Shown here: positions 1 through 9,035 of the stretch, piece after piece
Layout of the letters: every line of letters starts with the position of its first letter
How positions within the stretch are numbered: the stretch's first letter is position 1
DNA from: Paraburkholderia aspalathi
GTDB lineage: Bacteria; Pseudomonadota; Gammaproteobacteria; Burkholderiales; Burkholderiaceae
DNA: 64,000 nucleotides
Reading direction: 5' to 3'
NCBI RefSeq assembly: GCF_900116445.1
Contig: NZ_FPBH01000011.1
Coordinates: 174,330 to 238,329, forward strand
Notes under the pieces: model-generated
Seen by the model: only the letters and a program-made list of their open reading frames with translations
Database searches by the model: none
Told to the model about the DNA's origin: nothing
Made by a program: the position numbers and the translations under genes

Positions 1-805
1 ACGCCTTGACGGTCCCGTTCTTCACGAACGCACGCATCTGATTCGGCGTGCCCAAGCCGGTCACCTGTACCTTGCCCTTGCTCGACGACGACGAGATGTA
101 ACGCGCCGCCGCTGCAATGCCCACCGTGGTCGGCGCAACGATCGCCTTCAGATTCGGATACGCCTGGAGCAAGCCTTGTGTTTCGACGAACGACTTCTGG
201 TCGTCGTCATTGCCGTACGCGATCTTCACGAGCTTGATCTTCGAATACTCGGGCTTTTTCAACTCCTCCTGCATCCACTTGATCCAGGTATTCTGATTCG
301 TCGCGTTAGGCGTGGCCGACAGCACGGCAAACTCGCCCTCCCCGCCCATCAGTTTTGCAACCAGTTGGATCTGGCCCCGCCCAATACCTTCCGCGTTCGC
401 CTGGTTGACGAAAAGCTGACGCCCTTCAGGCGCCGTGTCCGAGTCGAAGGTCACGACCTTGATGCCTTGCGACATCGCTTTCTTCAGATACGGCACGACC
501 GCGTTCGCGTCGTTGGCCGCGATCACAATTGCGTCCTGCCGCTGCGTGATCAGCGTATTGATGTACTGCACCTGCGACGATGCGCCCGCATCCGACGGCC
601 CCACGACCTTGCCTACCCCGTTAAATTCCTTGATCGCGGCCATGCCGCCGTCGTCGGCAATCACTTCATAGGGGTTGTTGATCTGCTTCGGCACGAAGGC
701 AATCTTCAGACCGCTTTTCAGGCCCGCCGCGGATGCGGCACAACTGATCGCGACCAGCGCAATGCAAAGCACAGTCTTGCCGGTGTGACGTAGAGGATTG
801 AACAT
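1..805 (-). CDS. rhaS: Rhamnose ABC transporter substrate-binding protein (partial, 3' end off window)
   Basis: Periplasmic binding protein of a sugar ABC importer. About 268 N-terminal residues are present and the C-terminus lies beyond the window edge. The ATG at 805 is preceded by a GGAGAC Shine-Dalgarno. An n-region with RHTGK and a hydrophobic stretch ending near SCAASAAG form a signal peptide. The mature part reads as a periplasmic binding protein type I fold (FVPKQINNPYEV, ITQRQDAIVIAANDANA, VVTFDSDTAP). It is the last gene seen of the operon running from 5795, directly after two permeases. Rhamnose as ligand is inferred from the neighbouring mutarotase and rhamnonate enzymes, not from binding residues. 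Confidence 0.88.
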   Translation of the reverse strand, partial: MFNPLRHTGKTVLCIALVAISCAASAAGLKSGLKIAFVPKQINNPYEVIADDGGMAAIKEFNGVGKVVGPSDAGASSQVQYINTLITQRQDAIVIAANDANAVVPYLKKAMSQGIKVVTFDSDTAPEGRQLFVNQANAEGIGRGQIQLVAKLMGGEGEFAVLSATPNATNQNTWIKWMQEELKKPEYSKIKLVKIAYGNDDDQKSFVETQGLLQAYPNLKAIVAPTTVGIAAAARYISSSSSKGKVQVTGLGTPNQMRAFVKNGTVKA

Positions 806-899
806 GAGGTGTCTCCTGCTTTGTTGTTGGACGACATGCTGTCCGGGTTGTCGGTATTTGGTATTGGGTATTTCTTGTGGAGCCGGTTATAAGAGAACG

Positions 900-1916
900 T
901 TATAAAGAAGAAGCGGACTTCGCGATGAAACGCCGGTCACGCGCCGCACGCCAGCGCGCAACCAGATTGGGAATCAGCACCGAGGCCAGCAGCAGCACGC
1001 CGGTGACGATCGTCAGCGTTTCGCTCGACACGTCGTCGAGCGTCAGCGCGTTTTTCAGCACGCCGATAATCAGCAGCGAGAGCAGGACGCCGAACATCGA
1101 GCCGCGTCCGCCGAAAATACTCACGCCGCCGAACAGCACCGCCGCGATCACCGACAACTCGAAGCCTTCGCCGTTATCACCACGGGCGCTGGTGAAGCGC
1201 AGCGTGTAGACGACGCCCGCCAGCGCGCTCATCGCGCCGGACAGCACGAACAAACGCAGCCTGATCTTCGCGACCTCGATACCGGAGAAAGCCGCCGCGG
1301 TCGGATTCGCGCCGATTGCGTAGAGGCTGCGGCCGAACGCCGTGGACTGCAGCAGCACGGTAAACAGCACCGCGCCGACGATCACGATCGCAAAGGGCAA
1401 CGGAATGAAAGTCGAGCCGACCGTATCCATGCCGAACGCCGTATAAGCTGCGGGAAAATCCGCGACCGCCTGATCGCCGAGCAACACATAAGCCAGACCG
1501 CGAAACAGCGCTAGCGTGCCGATGGTGACCGCGAGCGAAGGCAGGTTGAGTTTGACGATCACGAGGCCGTTCAGCAGACCCGCCAGCGCGCCGGCAATCA
1601 ATACCAGCACGATCACGACCGGCATCGGCAAGCCCATGTGCCACAGCACGCCCATCAGTGCGCTGGACGCGCCCAGCACTGACGCCACCGAAAGATCGAT
1701 TTCCGCGGCGACGATAATCAGCGTCATGGGCAGCGCCATCAATGCGATCTCGGTCAGATCGGCGAGGATATTGCTGACATTCGCACCCGTGAGAAAGACC
1801 GGCGACAACAAGCGCCCGAGCACGAGCGACAGGGCCAGTACGATGACCAGCAACACTTCCCATTGCAAGGGCGTTTCGCGTTTGCGCGTGAGCAGTGCCG
1901 AATCGGGTTTAGCCAT
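900..1916 (-). CDS. rhaQ: Sugar ABC transporter permease, RbsC/RhaQ type
   Basis: 338-residue inner-membrane permease of the BPD_transp_2 (RbsC/AraH) family with about eight to ten hydrophobic segments. The conserved permease signature near the C-terminal third is visible as GVVYTLRFTSARGDNGEGFE followed by AAVLFGGVSIFGGRG. The ATG at 1916 overlaps the end of the upstream permease gene by 8 bases, implying translational coupling. It pairs with the permease at 1909-2967 to form a heterodimeric channel, as in rhaSTPQ systems of rhizobia. The P versus Q assignment is by order only. Confidence 0.88.
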   Translation of the reverse strand: MAKPDSALLTRKRETPLQWEVLLVIVLALSLVLGRLLSPVFLTGANVSNILADLTEIALMALPMTLIIVAAEIDLSVASVLGASSALMGVLWHMGLPMPVVIVLVLIAGALAGLLNGLVIVKLNLPSLAVTIGTLALFRGLAYVLLGDQAVADFPAAYTAFGMDTVGSTFIPLPFAIVIVGAVLFTVLLQSTAFGRSLYAIGANPTAAAFSGIEVAKIRLRLFVLSGAMSALAGVVYTLRFTSARGDNGEGFELSVIAAVLFGGVSIFGGRGSMFGVLLSLLIIGVLKNALTLDDVSSETLTIVTGVLLLASVLIPNLVARWRAARDRRFIAKSASSL

Positions 1917-2967
1917 GATCGCGTTTCCTCATCATGCGTTTGGCGACGGAGCGGGCCAGCAAGGTGTCGGCGGTAATGGCGGCGACGATCAGCGCACCCT
2001 GAATCGCCTGCTCCCAGAATGGCGAGACGTGCAGCACAACGAGCGCGATGCTGATCACACCCAGCACGAGCGCGCCAAGCGTGGCGCCAAGAATGGTGCC
2101 CACTCCACCGGTGATCGCCACGCTACCCACCACGGCGGCGGCAACGACCTGCAATTCGATGCCCTTTGCGGTGCTTGCATCGACGGTGCCGAAGCGAGCG
2201 AGCCACAATGCGCCCGCGAAACCGGCAATCGCGCCGGACAGCAGAAAACCCGCCATCACGCGACGTTCGACGTTCACGCCGGCAAGCCGCGCCGCCTCCG
2301 GATTCGAGCCGATGGCGTAGTGTTCGCGTCCCCCGCGAAACTGCTTCAGATAGACAGCCAGCCCCGCCAGCACGACGATTGCGATCAGCGCGAGCGTCGG
2401 TATGCCGAAGAAAGTGCCGGTAGCGAGACGGGAAAACGCGTCAGGCAAACTGGTCGCGTTGATCTGGCCGCCGTGTACCCATGCATAATCCGCGCCGCGA
2501 AAGATGTAGAGCGTGGAGAGCGTCGCCACCAGCGACGGCACGCGCCCCACGGCAACGAGCAATGCGTTGATACTGCCCGCCACCAATCCGATCGCGAGTC
2601 CGGCCAGCAACGCGACGATCACCGGCATATGCGGAAACGCGACGTACAGGCTGCCGACCGCATACGCGCTGATACCGACCGTCGACCCCACCGACAGATC
2701 GATATGCCGCATCAGGATGACCACGGTCATGCCGGCCGTCAGCAAGCTGATGATCGACACATTGAGCAAAACGTCGCGTAGATTCTGCAGATTCAGAAAC
2801 TGCGGTTTCGCGAGCCCCGTGCCCACAATCAACAGAATCAGCACGACGAAGAGCGTTGTTTCGCGGCTCTTCGCGACGCCCGCAATAAAACCGCCTGGCG
2901 CACTGCCGGTGCGCTTGGGGGCTGACGCCTGAACCGGCGCGGGATGGGTCGTCGAATGGCGCATCAT
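1909..2967 (-). CDS. rhaP: Sugar ABC transporter permease, RbsC/RhaP type
   Basis: 352-residue inner-membrane permease of the same family as its downstream neighbour, with a longer cytoplasmic N-terminus of about 40 residues before the first membrane segment (TLFVVLILLIVGTGLA). The family hallmark GTVDASTAKGIELQVVAAAV is present near residue 240. The ATG at 2967 overlaps the stop codon of the ATPase gene (ATGA-type overlap). Both neighbours overlap it, so the ATPase and permeases should be made in fixed ratio. Confidence 0.88.
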   Translation of the reverse strand: MMRHSTTHPAPVQASAPKRTGSAPGGFIAGVAKSRETTLFVVLILLIVGTGLAKPQFLNLQNLRDVLLNVSIISLLTAGMTVVILMRHIDLSVGSTVGISAYAVGSLYVAFPHMPVIVALLAGLAIGLVAGSINALLVAVGRVPSLVATLSTLYIFRGADYAWVHGGQINATSLPDAFSRLATGTFFGIPTLALIAIVVLAGLAVYLKQFRGGREHYAIGSNPEAARLAGVNVERRVMAGFLLSGAIAGFAGALWLARFGTVDASTAKGIELQVVAAAVVGSVAITGGVGTILGATLGALVLGVISIALVVLHVSPFWEQAIQGALIVAAITADTLLARSVAKRMMRKRDHG

Positions 2968-4493
2968 GCCGCGTTCCCCAAGGGTGGAATCGGTTGACCG
3001 AGCGCCGCACCCATGATGCGTTCTTCATCGGCTTCGGCGCGCGCTATGTCCGCGCTGATACGTCCCTCGTGCATGACCAGTACGCGATCGGCCATGCCGA
3101 GTACTTCCGGCAGTTCGCTCGAAATCATCAGCACGGCCATGCCGTCGCGCACCAGTTCCGCCAGCGCGCCATACACCTCGGCCTTGGCGCCGACGTCGAT
3201 GCCACGCGTGGGTTCGTCGATGATCAGGACCTTGGGATTCGTGGCGAGCCACTTGCCCAGCACGACCTTCTGTTGATTGCCACCTGAAAGCGTGCCGACT
3301 GGCGCGTTCGGGTCACCCGCTTTGAGGCGCAAACGCGTGCCCCACTGATTGGCCAGTTGCGTTTCGCTTCGCGTGGAAATCAGCCCATGTTTGACCAGAC
3401 GCCCGAGTACCGTCATCGAGGCATTGCGCGCGATGCTCAACTCCAGTGCCAAGCCTTGCTGACGACGGTCCTCCGGGACCAGCGCGAGACCGGCACGCAC
3501 CGCGGCGGCCGGACTGCCGGCTGCAAGCCGTTTTCCGCCAAGCGAAATTTCACCCGAATCGAGGGGATCGATGCCGAAGATCGCGCGCGCCACTTCGCTG
3601 CGCCCCGCGCCGACGAGGCCCGCCAGCGCGACGATCTCGCCTGCGCGCACGTCGAAGGAAATGTCCTTGAATACGCCGATGCGCGTGAGTCCACGCACTG
3701 ACAATCGCACTTCGCCCGGTGGCCGGTCGGCCTTCGGATAGAAGGTTTCCAGATCACGGCCCACCATCTTCGCGACGATGGATTCAGTGGTGAGATCGGC
3801 AGTGAGTCCGTCAAATACTTTCGCGCCGTCGCGCATGATCGTCACGCGTTGCGTCAATGTGAACACTTCGTCGAGCCGGTGCGTGATGAACAGAATCGCC
3901 ACGTCACGCTCACGCAGCTTGCGCACGATTGCAAAGAGGCGCTCCACTTCGGGCAGCGACAAGGCGGCGGTCGGCTCGTCCATGATCAGCACGTTCGCGT
4001 TCAACGACAACGCCTTCGCAATTTCGATCACCTGCTGATCGGCAATCGAGAGCCCTCGCACCAGTTGATCCGCACGCAGATCGACCCCGAGCGAGGCCAG
4101 CAAACCATCCACTTCGCGGCGCATGGCGTCGTACTGAATGCGGCCGATCCGGTCGACCGGCTGCCGTCCCATGAAAATGTTCTCCGCGATCGAGAGATCG
4201 AAGAACAGCGTCGGCTCCTGATAGATCACGGCGAGGCCCGCATCGCGCGCTTCGGCAGGCGTCGCGAAGCGGCGCGCCACGCCGTCGACCAGCAGTTCAC
4301 CGGTATCCGGTTGATGCACACCCGCGAGAATCTTCACGACCGTCGATTTGCCCGCGCCATTTTCGCCGAGCAACGCATGCACTTCGCCCGGCCACAACGC
4401 GAGATCGCCGTCGGACAACGCGCGGACCCGGCCGAATGATTTGCTCGCGTGCCGTAGTTCGAGCCTGGGCACAGCGGATGGGGATTGCTGCAC
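2964..4493 (-). CDS. rhaT: Sugar ABC transporter ATP-binding protein, RhaT/RbsA type
   Basis: 509-residue double-ABC ATPase of the sugar import class. The first domain has Walker A GENGAGKST, a signature-like GLSIADQQ and Walker B ANVLIMDEPT. The second has a degenerate Walker A (GLVGAGRSE), the signature LSGGNQQK and Walker B VLIIDEPTRG. A degenerate second Walker A is normal for this family. The likely start is a GTG at 4493, placed 7 bases after AAGGAG. It energises uptake through the two permeases downstream. Rhamnose specificity is inferred from gene context. Confidence 0.9.
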   Translation of the reverse strand: MQQSPSAVPRLELRHASKSFGRVRALSDGDLALWPGEVHALLGENGAGKSTVVKILAGVHQPDTGELLVDGVARRFATPAEARDAGLAVIYQEPTLFFDLSIAENIFMGRQPVDRIGRIQYDAMRREVDGLLASLGVDLRADQLVRGLSIADQQVIEIAKALSLNANVLIMDEPTAALSLPEVERLFAIVRKLRERDVAILFITHRLDEVFTLTQRVTIMRDGAKVFDGLTADLTTESIVAKMVGRDLETFYPKADRPPGEVRLSVRGLTRIGVFKDISFDVRAGEIVALAGLVGAGRSEVARAIFGIDPLDSGEISLGGKRLAAGSPAAAVRAGLALVPEDRRQQGLALELSIARNASMTVLGRLVKHGLISTRSETQLANQWGTRLRLKAGDPNAPVGTLSGGNQQKVVLGKWLATNPKVLIIDEPTRGIDVGAKAEVYGALAELVRDGMAVLMISSELPEVLGMADRVLVMHEGRISADIARAEADEERIMGAALGQPIPPLGNAA

Positions 4494-4546
4494 TACGTGT
4501 CTCCTTCTTTTTTGCTTTCGGGAATGCGTCAGACGCGGCAGGTACG

Positions 4547-5440
4547 TCAGATACGATAAAAACGCTCCGCGTTACGGCAAAACAGCGCTTCTTTTTCAGC
4601 GTCGCTCGCGCCGTCGACGATCGCCGCATACGCGTGCCACAAATCCTGGTAAGAGCCGAACAATCGATCGACCGGAAAGTTCGACGCGAACATTGCGCGC
4701 TCGACGCCGAACGTATCGATCGTTTCGAGCACATAAGGCCGTAGGCTTTCGACGCTCCACTGATGATCGAACATGGCGAGTCCGCTGATCTTCACCGCGA
4801 CGTTCCTGCAACCCGCGAGCATTCGCATACCGTCACGCCAGGCGCGATATCCAGCGACGCTGCTGCGATCCACGAACATGCCCGCATGGTTGACGATAAA
4901 AATCGTATCGGCATGCGCGCGCGCCAATGCTGCCGCCTCCTCCATCTGCGACGGATACAGTTGCAGATCGAATGACATGTCGTAACGGTGCAGCAAGGCA
5001 AAATGTTCGCGCCACTTCGACTCGCGCATGAAATGACGGCCTACGTAATCGAACAGCTTGTTCTCGTGCACATTCAGGATCTGCCTGATGCCACGCGTAT
5101 TGGCGAACGACGCGTGCGCTTCGAGCAGTTCGGGTGCGTTCGCTGCGGACAGATCCACGGCGGCGACAATCGCATCCGGCATGCCGCGCGACGCCGGACG
5201 ATCCGCAATGGACTGCAACCAGCGGGTTTCTTCGACCGGATCGGCAGGATCGTGATTCGCTTCCACGTGCACCAGTTTCAGCACCTCGATATCGCCCGCC
5301 TCTCGAAGCAGATCGTCGAGCAGGTAGTCGTGCTTCAGGTCGCGCGCGTCCCCCACGAACGACACACCCGGGTTTTCCAGCCACGGATAGCGATGCGTCT
5401 TCAGATCCCACAGATGGATATGCGAATCGACAACCTGCAT
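4547..5440 (-). CDS. Amidohydrolase family lactonase, probable L-rhamnono-1,4-lactonase
   Basis: 297-residue metal-dependent hydrolase of the COG3618 (TIM-barrel amidohydrolase 2) family. The metal-binding HIHLWD motif lies at residues 6-11, with further conserved blocks KLVHVEAN and IVNHAG, and a terminal barrel motif MFASNFPVDR. The start at 5440 is chosen over an ATG at 5458 because GGAGGG sits just upstream. Members of this family hydrolyse sugar lactones such as L-fuconolactone and L-rhamnonolactone. Here it lies between the rhamnose mutarotase and the transporter, so opening of L-rhamnono-lactone (the LRA2 step) is the best inference. Confidence 0.82.
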   Translation of the reverse strand: MQVVDSHIHLWDLKTHRYPWLENPGVSFVGDARDLKHDYLLDDLLREAGDIEVLKLVHVEANHDPADPVEETRWLQSIADRPASRGMPDAIVAAVDLSAANAPELLEAHASFANTRGIRQILNVHENKLFDYVGRHFMRESKWREHFALLHRYDMSFDLQLYPSQMEEAAALARAHADTIFIVNHAGMFVDRSSVAGYRAWRDGMRMLAGCRNVAVKISGLAMFDHQWSVESLRPYVLETIDTFGVERAMFASNFPVDRLFGSYQDLWHAYAAIVDGASDAEKEALFCRNAERFYRI

Positions 5441-5471
5441 GCGACACCCTCCGCCCATTGGGCAAGCACAG

Positions 5472-5795
5472 TCAGCTAAGCGAATTCAGACGAAAGACCG
5501 GCTCCAGCGGTTGCTGAAGCGGCGTATGGTCAGGGGCCGTCTGCATGATGTCGGCCATGTAATCCCACCATTTGCGCATCACGTCGAGCTGCGGCAGCGC
5601 ATTCATGGTGTGATTCGTGCTGCGCGTCAGAATGGCGAACAGGTGATGCGAGTCTGCGTCGAAGAAGATCCGATAGTCGCGCACCCCGGCGTTGTGCAAT
5701 GCATCAACCAGTTCAGGCCAGATTTGCGCATGACGTCGTTCGTATTCCTCGCGCATGCCGGGGTTGAGCACCATCCGGAAAGCGATTGTTTCCAT
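5472..5795 (-). CDS. rhaM: L-rhamnose mutarotase
   Basis: 107-residue cytoplasmic protein of the RhaM/YiiL family, full length for the family (about 104 residues). It interconverts alpha and beta anomers of L-rhamnose after uptake. Family features include AFRMVLNPGMREEYERRH near the N-terminus and the WWDYMADIM segment near the C-terminus. It is the first gene of the minus-strand operon and diverges from the LysR gene. A plausible promoter lies at 5858-5887. It is the strongest single indicator that the locus handles rhamnose rather than another sugar. Confidence 0.9.
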   Translation of the reverse strand: METIAFRMVLNPGMREEYERRHAQIWPELVDALHNAGVRDYRIFFDADSHHLFAILTRSTNHTMNALPQLDVMRKWWDYMADIMQTAPDHTPLQQPLEPVFRLNSLS

Positions 5796-5857
5796 TGCGG
5801 CCTGTCTCCCGTCGTATCCGGGCGCTTTCCCTGAGAAGCGTAGAAGCGTCTGGTACG

Positions 5858-5887
5858 ACTATAATTCCTGCGTCGATAGCATCTCAA
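5858..5887 (-). promoter_or_regulatory. Candidate sigma-70 promoter of the rhamnose uptake operon
   Basis: Read on the minus strand, TTGAGA (5882-5887) and TATAGT (5858-5863) are separated by 18 bases, 63 bases upstream of the mutarotase ATG. It lies in the divergent space shared with the LysR gene, where regulator binding would be expected. Assigned by consensus match only. Confidence 0.4.
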
Positions 5888-5935
5888 TCCGTTGTTGGGA
5901 TTGGGCGATCCACAAACCGAATCGCACCCGGAACC

Positions 5936-6934
5936 ATGAGCCAACATTCAGCTGCCATCGCACTCGTCAATCGGCTCAAGTTCAAGCACCTCGCGCTGCT
6001 CGTCGCGCTCGACGACGCGCGCAATCTCCACCAGGCCGCCGAAGCCATCAACGTCGCGCAGCCCAGCGCGAGCCGCATGCTCGGCGACATCGAGGAAGCG
6101 TTCGGCTTCCTGCTGTTCGAGCGCAACGCACGCGGCATGACGCCCACGCCGCTCGGCGTGGTCACGCTGGCGTATGCGCGGCGCGCACTCGCCGAGCTGA
6201 CCCGTTTTGCCGAAGACCTCGACGTCAAACGCCGTGGCGGACATGGACAGTTGACCGTCGGCGCGATCATGGGCGCCGCGCCCGATCTGCTGGCCATGGC
6301 AGTCGCCGCCCTGAAAACCGAGAGCCCTCTGCTGAACGTGCGCATTCTTGGCGAAACCAGCGACCAGGTCGTGCAATTGCTGCATCGCCGCGAAGTCGAT
6401 CTGGCGCTTGGACGATTGACCAGCCCGCTGCAACACAACGACTTTAGTTTCGAGCCGCTCGCACGCGAGACTTTGCTGCTGGTGGTGCGTTCGGTGCATC
6501 CGCTGGCGCAGCGCTCGCGCATCACGTTGCGGGAGCTGATCGACTGGCCGTGGGTCGCGCAACCTGTTACCAGTCCGGCGCGCGTGCTGTTCGAAGAGGA
6601 ACTCGCGCGTGCGGGTCTGGCGACACCCGTCAACCTGACAGAGTGCGCGTCGATCTTCGCCACGCTGCAATTGCTCGAGAACTACGACGCCGTGGCCATG
6701 CTGCCTGAATCCGTGGTGCGTGATCACGTGCGCGGCAAACTGCTGGTCGCGCTGTCGCTCGAGATCGGCAAGAGCCTCTCCGGCTTCGGCATTCTCACGC
6801 GCAAGGAAGAAGCCCTCGCCGAACCCGCGCTGCGATTTATCGATTTGCTGCGCGGCTTCTCGCGCAAGCTCGCACGCGATGATTCCAGCGCGACGGCGAT
6901 TGAGCCTGTGATCGTATCCGCACCGGTTCATTGA
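5936..6934 (+). CDS. LysR-family transcriptional regulator of the rhamnose locus
   Basis: 332-residue LysR regulator. The winged helix-turn-helix covers roughly residues 10-70 (HQAAEAINVAQPSASRMLGD is the recognition region), followed by a two-lobed effector-binding domain. The start at 5936 (MSQHS) gives the normal family length; the 50 codons upstream are not family-like. It is divergent from the mutarotase operon and convergent, with a 15-base gap, with L-rhamnose dehydrogenase, so it sits between the two rhamnose operons and probably responds to a pathway intermediate. The effector is unknown. Confidence 0.88.
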   Translation: MSQHSAAIALVNRLKFKHLALLVALDDARNLHQAAEAINVAQPSASRMLGDIEEAFGFLLFERNARGMTPTPLGVVTLAYARRALAELTRFAEDLDVKRRGGHGQLTVGAIMGAAPDLLAMAVAALKTESPLLNVRILGETSDQVVQLLHRREVDLALGRLTSPLQHNDFSFEPLARETLLLVVRSVHPLAQRSRITLRELIDWPWVAQPVTSPARVLFEEELARAGLATPVNLTECASIFATLQLLENYDAVAMLPESVVRDHVRGKLLVALSLEIGKSLSGFGILTRKEEALAEPALRFIDLLRGFSRKLARDDSSATAIEPVIVSAPVH

Positions 6935-6949
6935 CGTCGACATCGCCCG

Positions 6950-7732
6950 TTACTGCAAGTTGACGAACAGGCCGCCGTCCACCAGCAGCGCGGCGCCTGT
7001 TACATAACGGGCACGGTCGGAGGCAAGGAATACCACGCAATCGGCGACGTCCTCCGGGCGGCCCAGTCTGCCCAGCGGAATACGTTTTTCGAAGTAGGCT
7101 TTTTTCGCTTCGTCGGCGAGATCTTCCGCGTTGAGGTCGGTCGCGATCGTGCCGGGCATCACCGAATTGCAGCGAATACCGTACGGCCCCAACGCCACCG
7201 CGCATGACTGCATCAACGAATGCACACCGGCCTTGGTCGGCGTGTAGTGGGTTTGCATGCCGCCGCCCACCAGAGCGCTGATCGAGCTCGTCGCCACGAT
7301 CGCGCCGCCCGTGCCCTGCGCTTTCATCTGCTGCGCGGCGGCTTGCGTGACGTAGAACGCCCCGTTCAGATTGACTGCCACCGTCGACTCCAATACCTCG
7401 GGCGGCATGTCGAGAAAGGCGTGAAACGGGCAGATGCCGGCATTGCTCGCGAGCACATCGACTTTGTCGAAGGCTTCAACGGTGCGGCGAACAAGTTCCT
7501 GACCGGTTTCGCGTAAGGCAACGTTCCCTTCGATCGCGATCACGCGCCGCCCCAAGGCTTCAATTTCTCCGACCACTTCCGCGACGGCCGAACGGCGCCC
7601 ATACGATGCGTCGTTATCGCCCCAGTAGTTGATCGCTACATCCGCCCCTTCGGTTGCGCACGCAACTGCTATCGCGCGGCCGATGCCACGCGAGCCGCCG
7701 GTAACGATCACAACCTTGTCCTTAAGCAACAC
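6950..7732 (-). CDS. L-rhamnose 1-dehydrogenase (SDR family)
   Basis: 260-residue short-chain dehydrogenase oxidising L-rhamnose to the lactone (LRA1 step). It has the cofactor motif VTGGSRGIGR and the catalytic Ser and Tyr in ATSSISALVGG and THYTPTKAG. The segments AGICPFHAFLDMP, THYTPTKAG and the end LLVDGGLFVNLQ match what I recall of characterised L-rhamnose 1-dehydrogenases, which distinguishes it from generic SDRs. The likely start is GTG at 7732, six bases after AGGAG; an upstream ATG at 7807 lacks such a site. It is the last gene of the 11214-6950 operon. Confidence 0.85.
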   Translation of the reverse strand: MLLKDKVVIVTGGSRGIGRAIAVACATEGADVAINYWGDNDASYGRRSAVAEVVGEIEALGRRVIAIEGNVALRETGQELVRRTVEAFDKVDVLASNAGICPFHAFLDMPPEVLESTVAVNLNGAFYVTQAAAQQMKAQGTGGAIVATSSISALVGGGMQTHYTPTKAGVHSLMQSCAVALGPYGIRCNSVMPGTIATDLNAEDLADEAKKAYFEKRIPLGRLGRPEDVADCVVFLASDRARYVTGAALLVDGGLFVNLQ

Positions 7733-7807
7733 GTCATTCTCCTGTTGGCTGGATCGATAAGATGTCTTGCGGGTTGAAATCTGGTCCAACCCACCTTCAA
7801 TAAGCAT

Positions 7808-8986
7808 TCAACGCGGATAAGGCCGCACCAGCGCGCACTCCGGATTGAGCCGCACACCAAAGCCCGGTGTGTCAGGCACTTTCATCCGTCCATTCACGGG
7901 GACCGGTTCATCGAGCAGCAGCGGCGTGAACATCGGCACGACTTCATCCGCCTTCGGCGCCATCATCAGAAACTCGGCGAACGGTGAGTTGTGCCGCGTG
8001 ACGACGAAGTGATAGCTATACACCGATGAACCGTGCGGCACCACCATCACATTGTGAGCATCGGCGAGCGCGGAGATCTTGATGAGTTCGGTGATGCCGC
8101 CGCACCAGCCCACATCCGGCTGAATCAGATCGCAGCACTGCATCTCCAGCAGCATGCGAAAACCCCAACGCGTCGCTTCGTGCTCGCCGGTCGACACCAT
8201 CATGCCGCGCGGCACGTTGCGGCGCAGTTCGGCGTAACCCCAGTAGTCGTCCGGCGGCAGGCACTCTTCGATCCATTTCAGACCGTACTCGTGCGCCGCC
8301 TGTGCGAGCCGCGTTGCATACGGTACGTCGAGGCTCATCCAGCAGTCGTACATCAGCCAGAAGTCATCGCCAACGCGACTACGCATCTCCGCGAGCTTCT
8401 CCAGATTCTTCTTCAGCCCCGCTTCGCCTTCAGCAGGACCGTGCCGCAACGGCAATTTTCCGCCGATAAAACCCATCTCCTTCGCGAGGTCCGGACGCGC
8501 GCCAGTTGCGTAGAACACGAGTTCGTCGCGCACCGGGCCGCCCAATAGTTGGTACACCGGCTCGTTACGCACTTTCGCAAGCAAATCCCACAACGCGAGA
8601 TCGACGCCCGAGATCGTATTCAGCACCACGCCTTTGCGGCCGTAGTACAGCGTCGAGAAATACATCTGATCCCACATCTTCTCGATGTCGGTGACGAGCT
8701 GCCCCTCAAGAAAACGCGCGAGATGTTTTTCGACGATGAACGCGCCGATCTCACCGCCCGTCGTCACCGCAAAACCGACCGTGCCATCGCTCGCTTCGAT
8801 CTCGACCACCAAGGTGCCGAGCACATTGATGCCGAACGACTGGCGGCTCTGGCGATACTCCGGATAACGCGCCATCGGCGTGGAAATGTGATCGTCGATC
8901 CAGTGTCCGTCGGGTTGATCGTGATAGTCCGCACCGCCACCGCGGACGATGAAGGCACGCACGTGCCGGATAGTAGGCATGGCCAT
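7808..8986 (-). CDS. rhmD: L-rhamnonate dehydratase
   Basis: 392-residue enolase-superfamily enzyme dehydrating L-rhamnonate to 2-keto-3-deoxy-L-rhamnonate. Family-specific segments include GGGADYHDQPDGHWIDDHI near the N-terminus, QSRQSFGINVLGTL, YATGARPDLAKEMGFIGGK, the metal-ligand region WLMYDCWMSLD and WIEECLPPDDYWGY, and VVPHGSSVYSYH with the catalytic histidine. The start at 8986 follows GGAG by 7 bases. It sits between the MFS carrier and L-rhamnose dehydrogenase. Together these define the non-phosphorylated rhamnose route. Confidence 0.93.
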   Translation of the reverse strand: MAMPTIRHVRAFIVRGGGADYHDQPDGHWIDDHISTPMARYPEYRQSRQSFGINVLGTLVVEIEASDGTVGFAVTTGGEIGAFIVEKHLARFLEGQLVTDIEKMWDQMYFSTLYYGRKGVVLNTISGVDLALWDLLAKVRNEPVYQLLGGPVRDELVFYATGARPDLAKEMGFIGGKLPLRHGPAEGEAGLKKNLEKLAEMRSRVGDDFWLMYDCWMSLDVPYATRLAQAAHEYGLKWIEECLPPDDYWGYAELRRNVPRGMMVSTGEHEATRWGFRMLLEMQCCDLIQPDVGWCGGITELIKISALADAHNVMVVPHGSSVYSYHFVVTRHNSPFAEFLMMAPKADEVVPMFTPLLLDEPVPVNGRMKVPDTPGFGVRLNPECALVRPYPR

Positions 8987-9035
8987 GAAAAGGGCTCCGT
9001 TATGGGTGCGTCGAACGTGCAGCCAGAAAATGCGC

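Noticed and set aside
3437..3814. Alternative minus-strand frame within the ABC ATPase gene
   Set aside because: Frame-shifted shadow of rhaT; ATPase motifs are continuous in the main frame.
5948..6943. Long open frame antisense to the LysR gene
   Set aside because: High-GC codon shadow: no family motifs, Gln/Arg/His-rich translation, and the opposite strand encodes a clear LysR protein.
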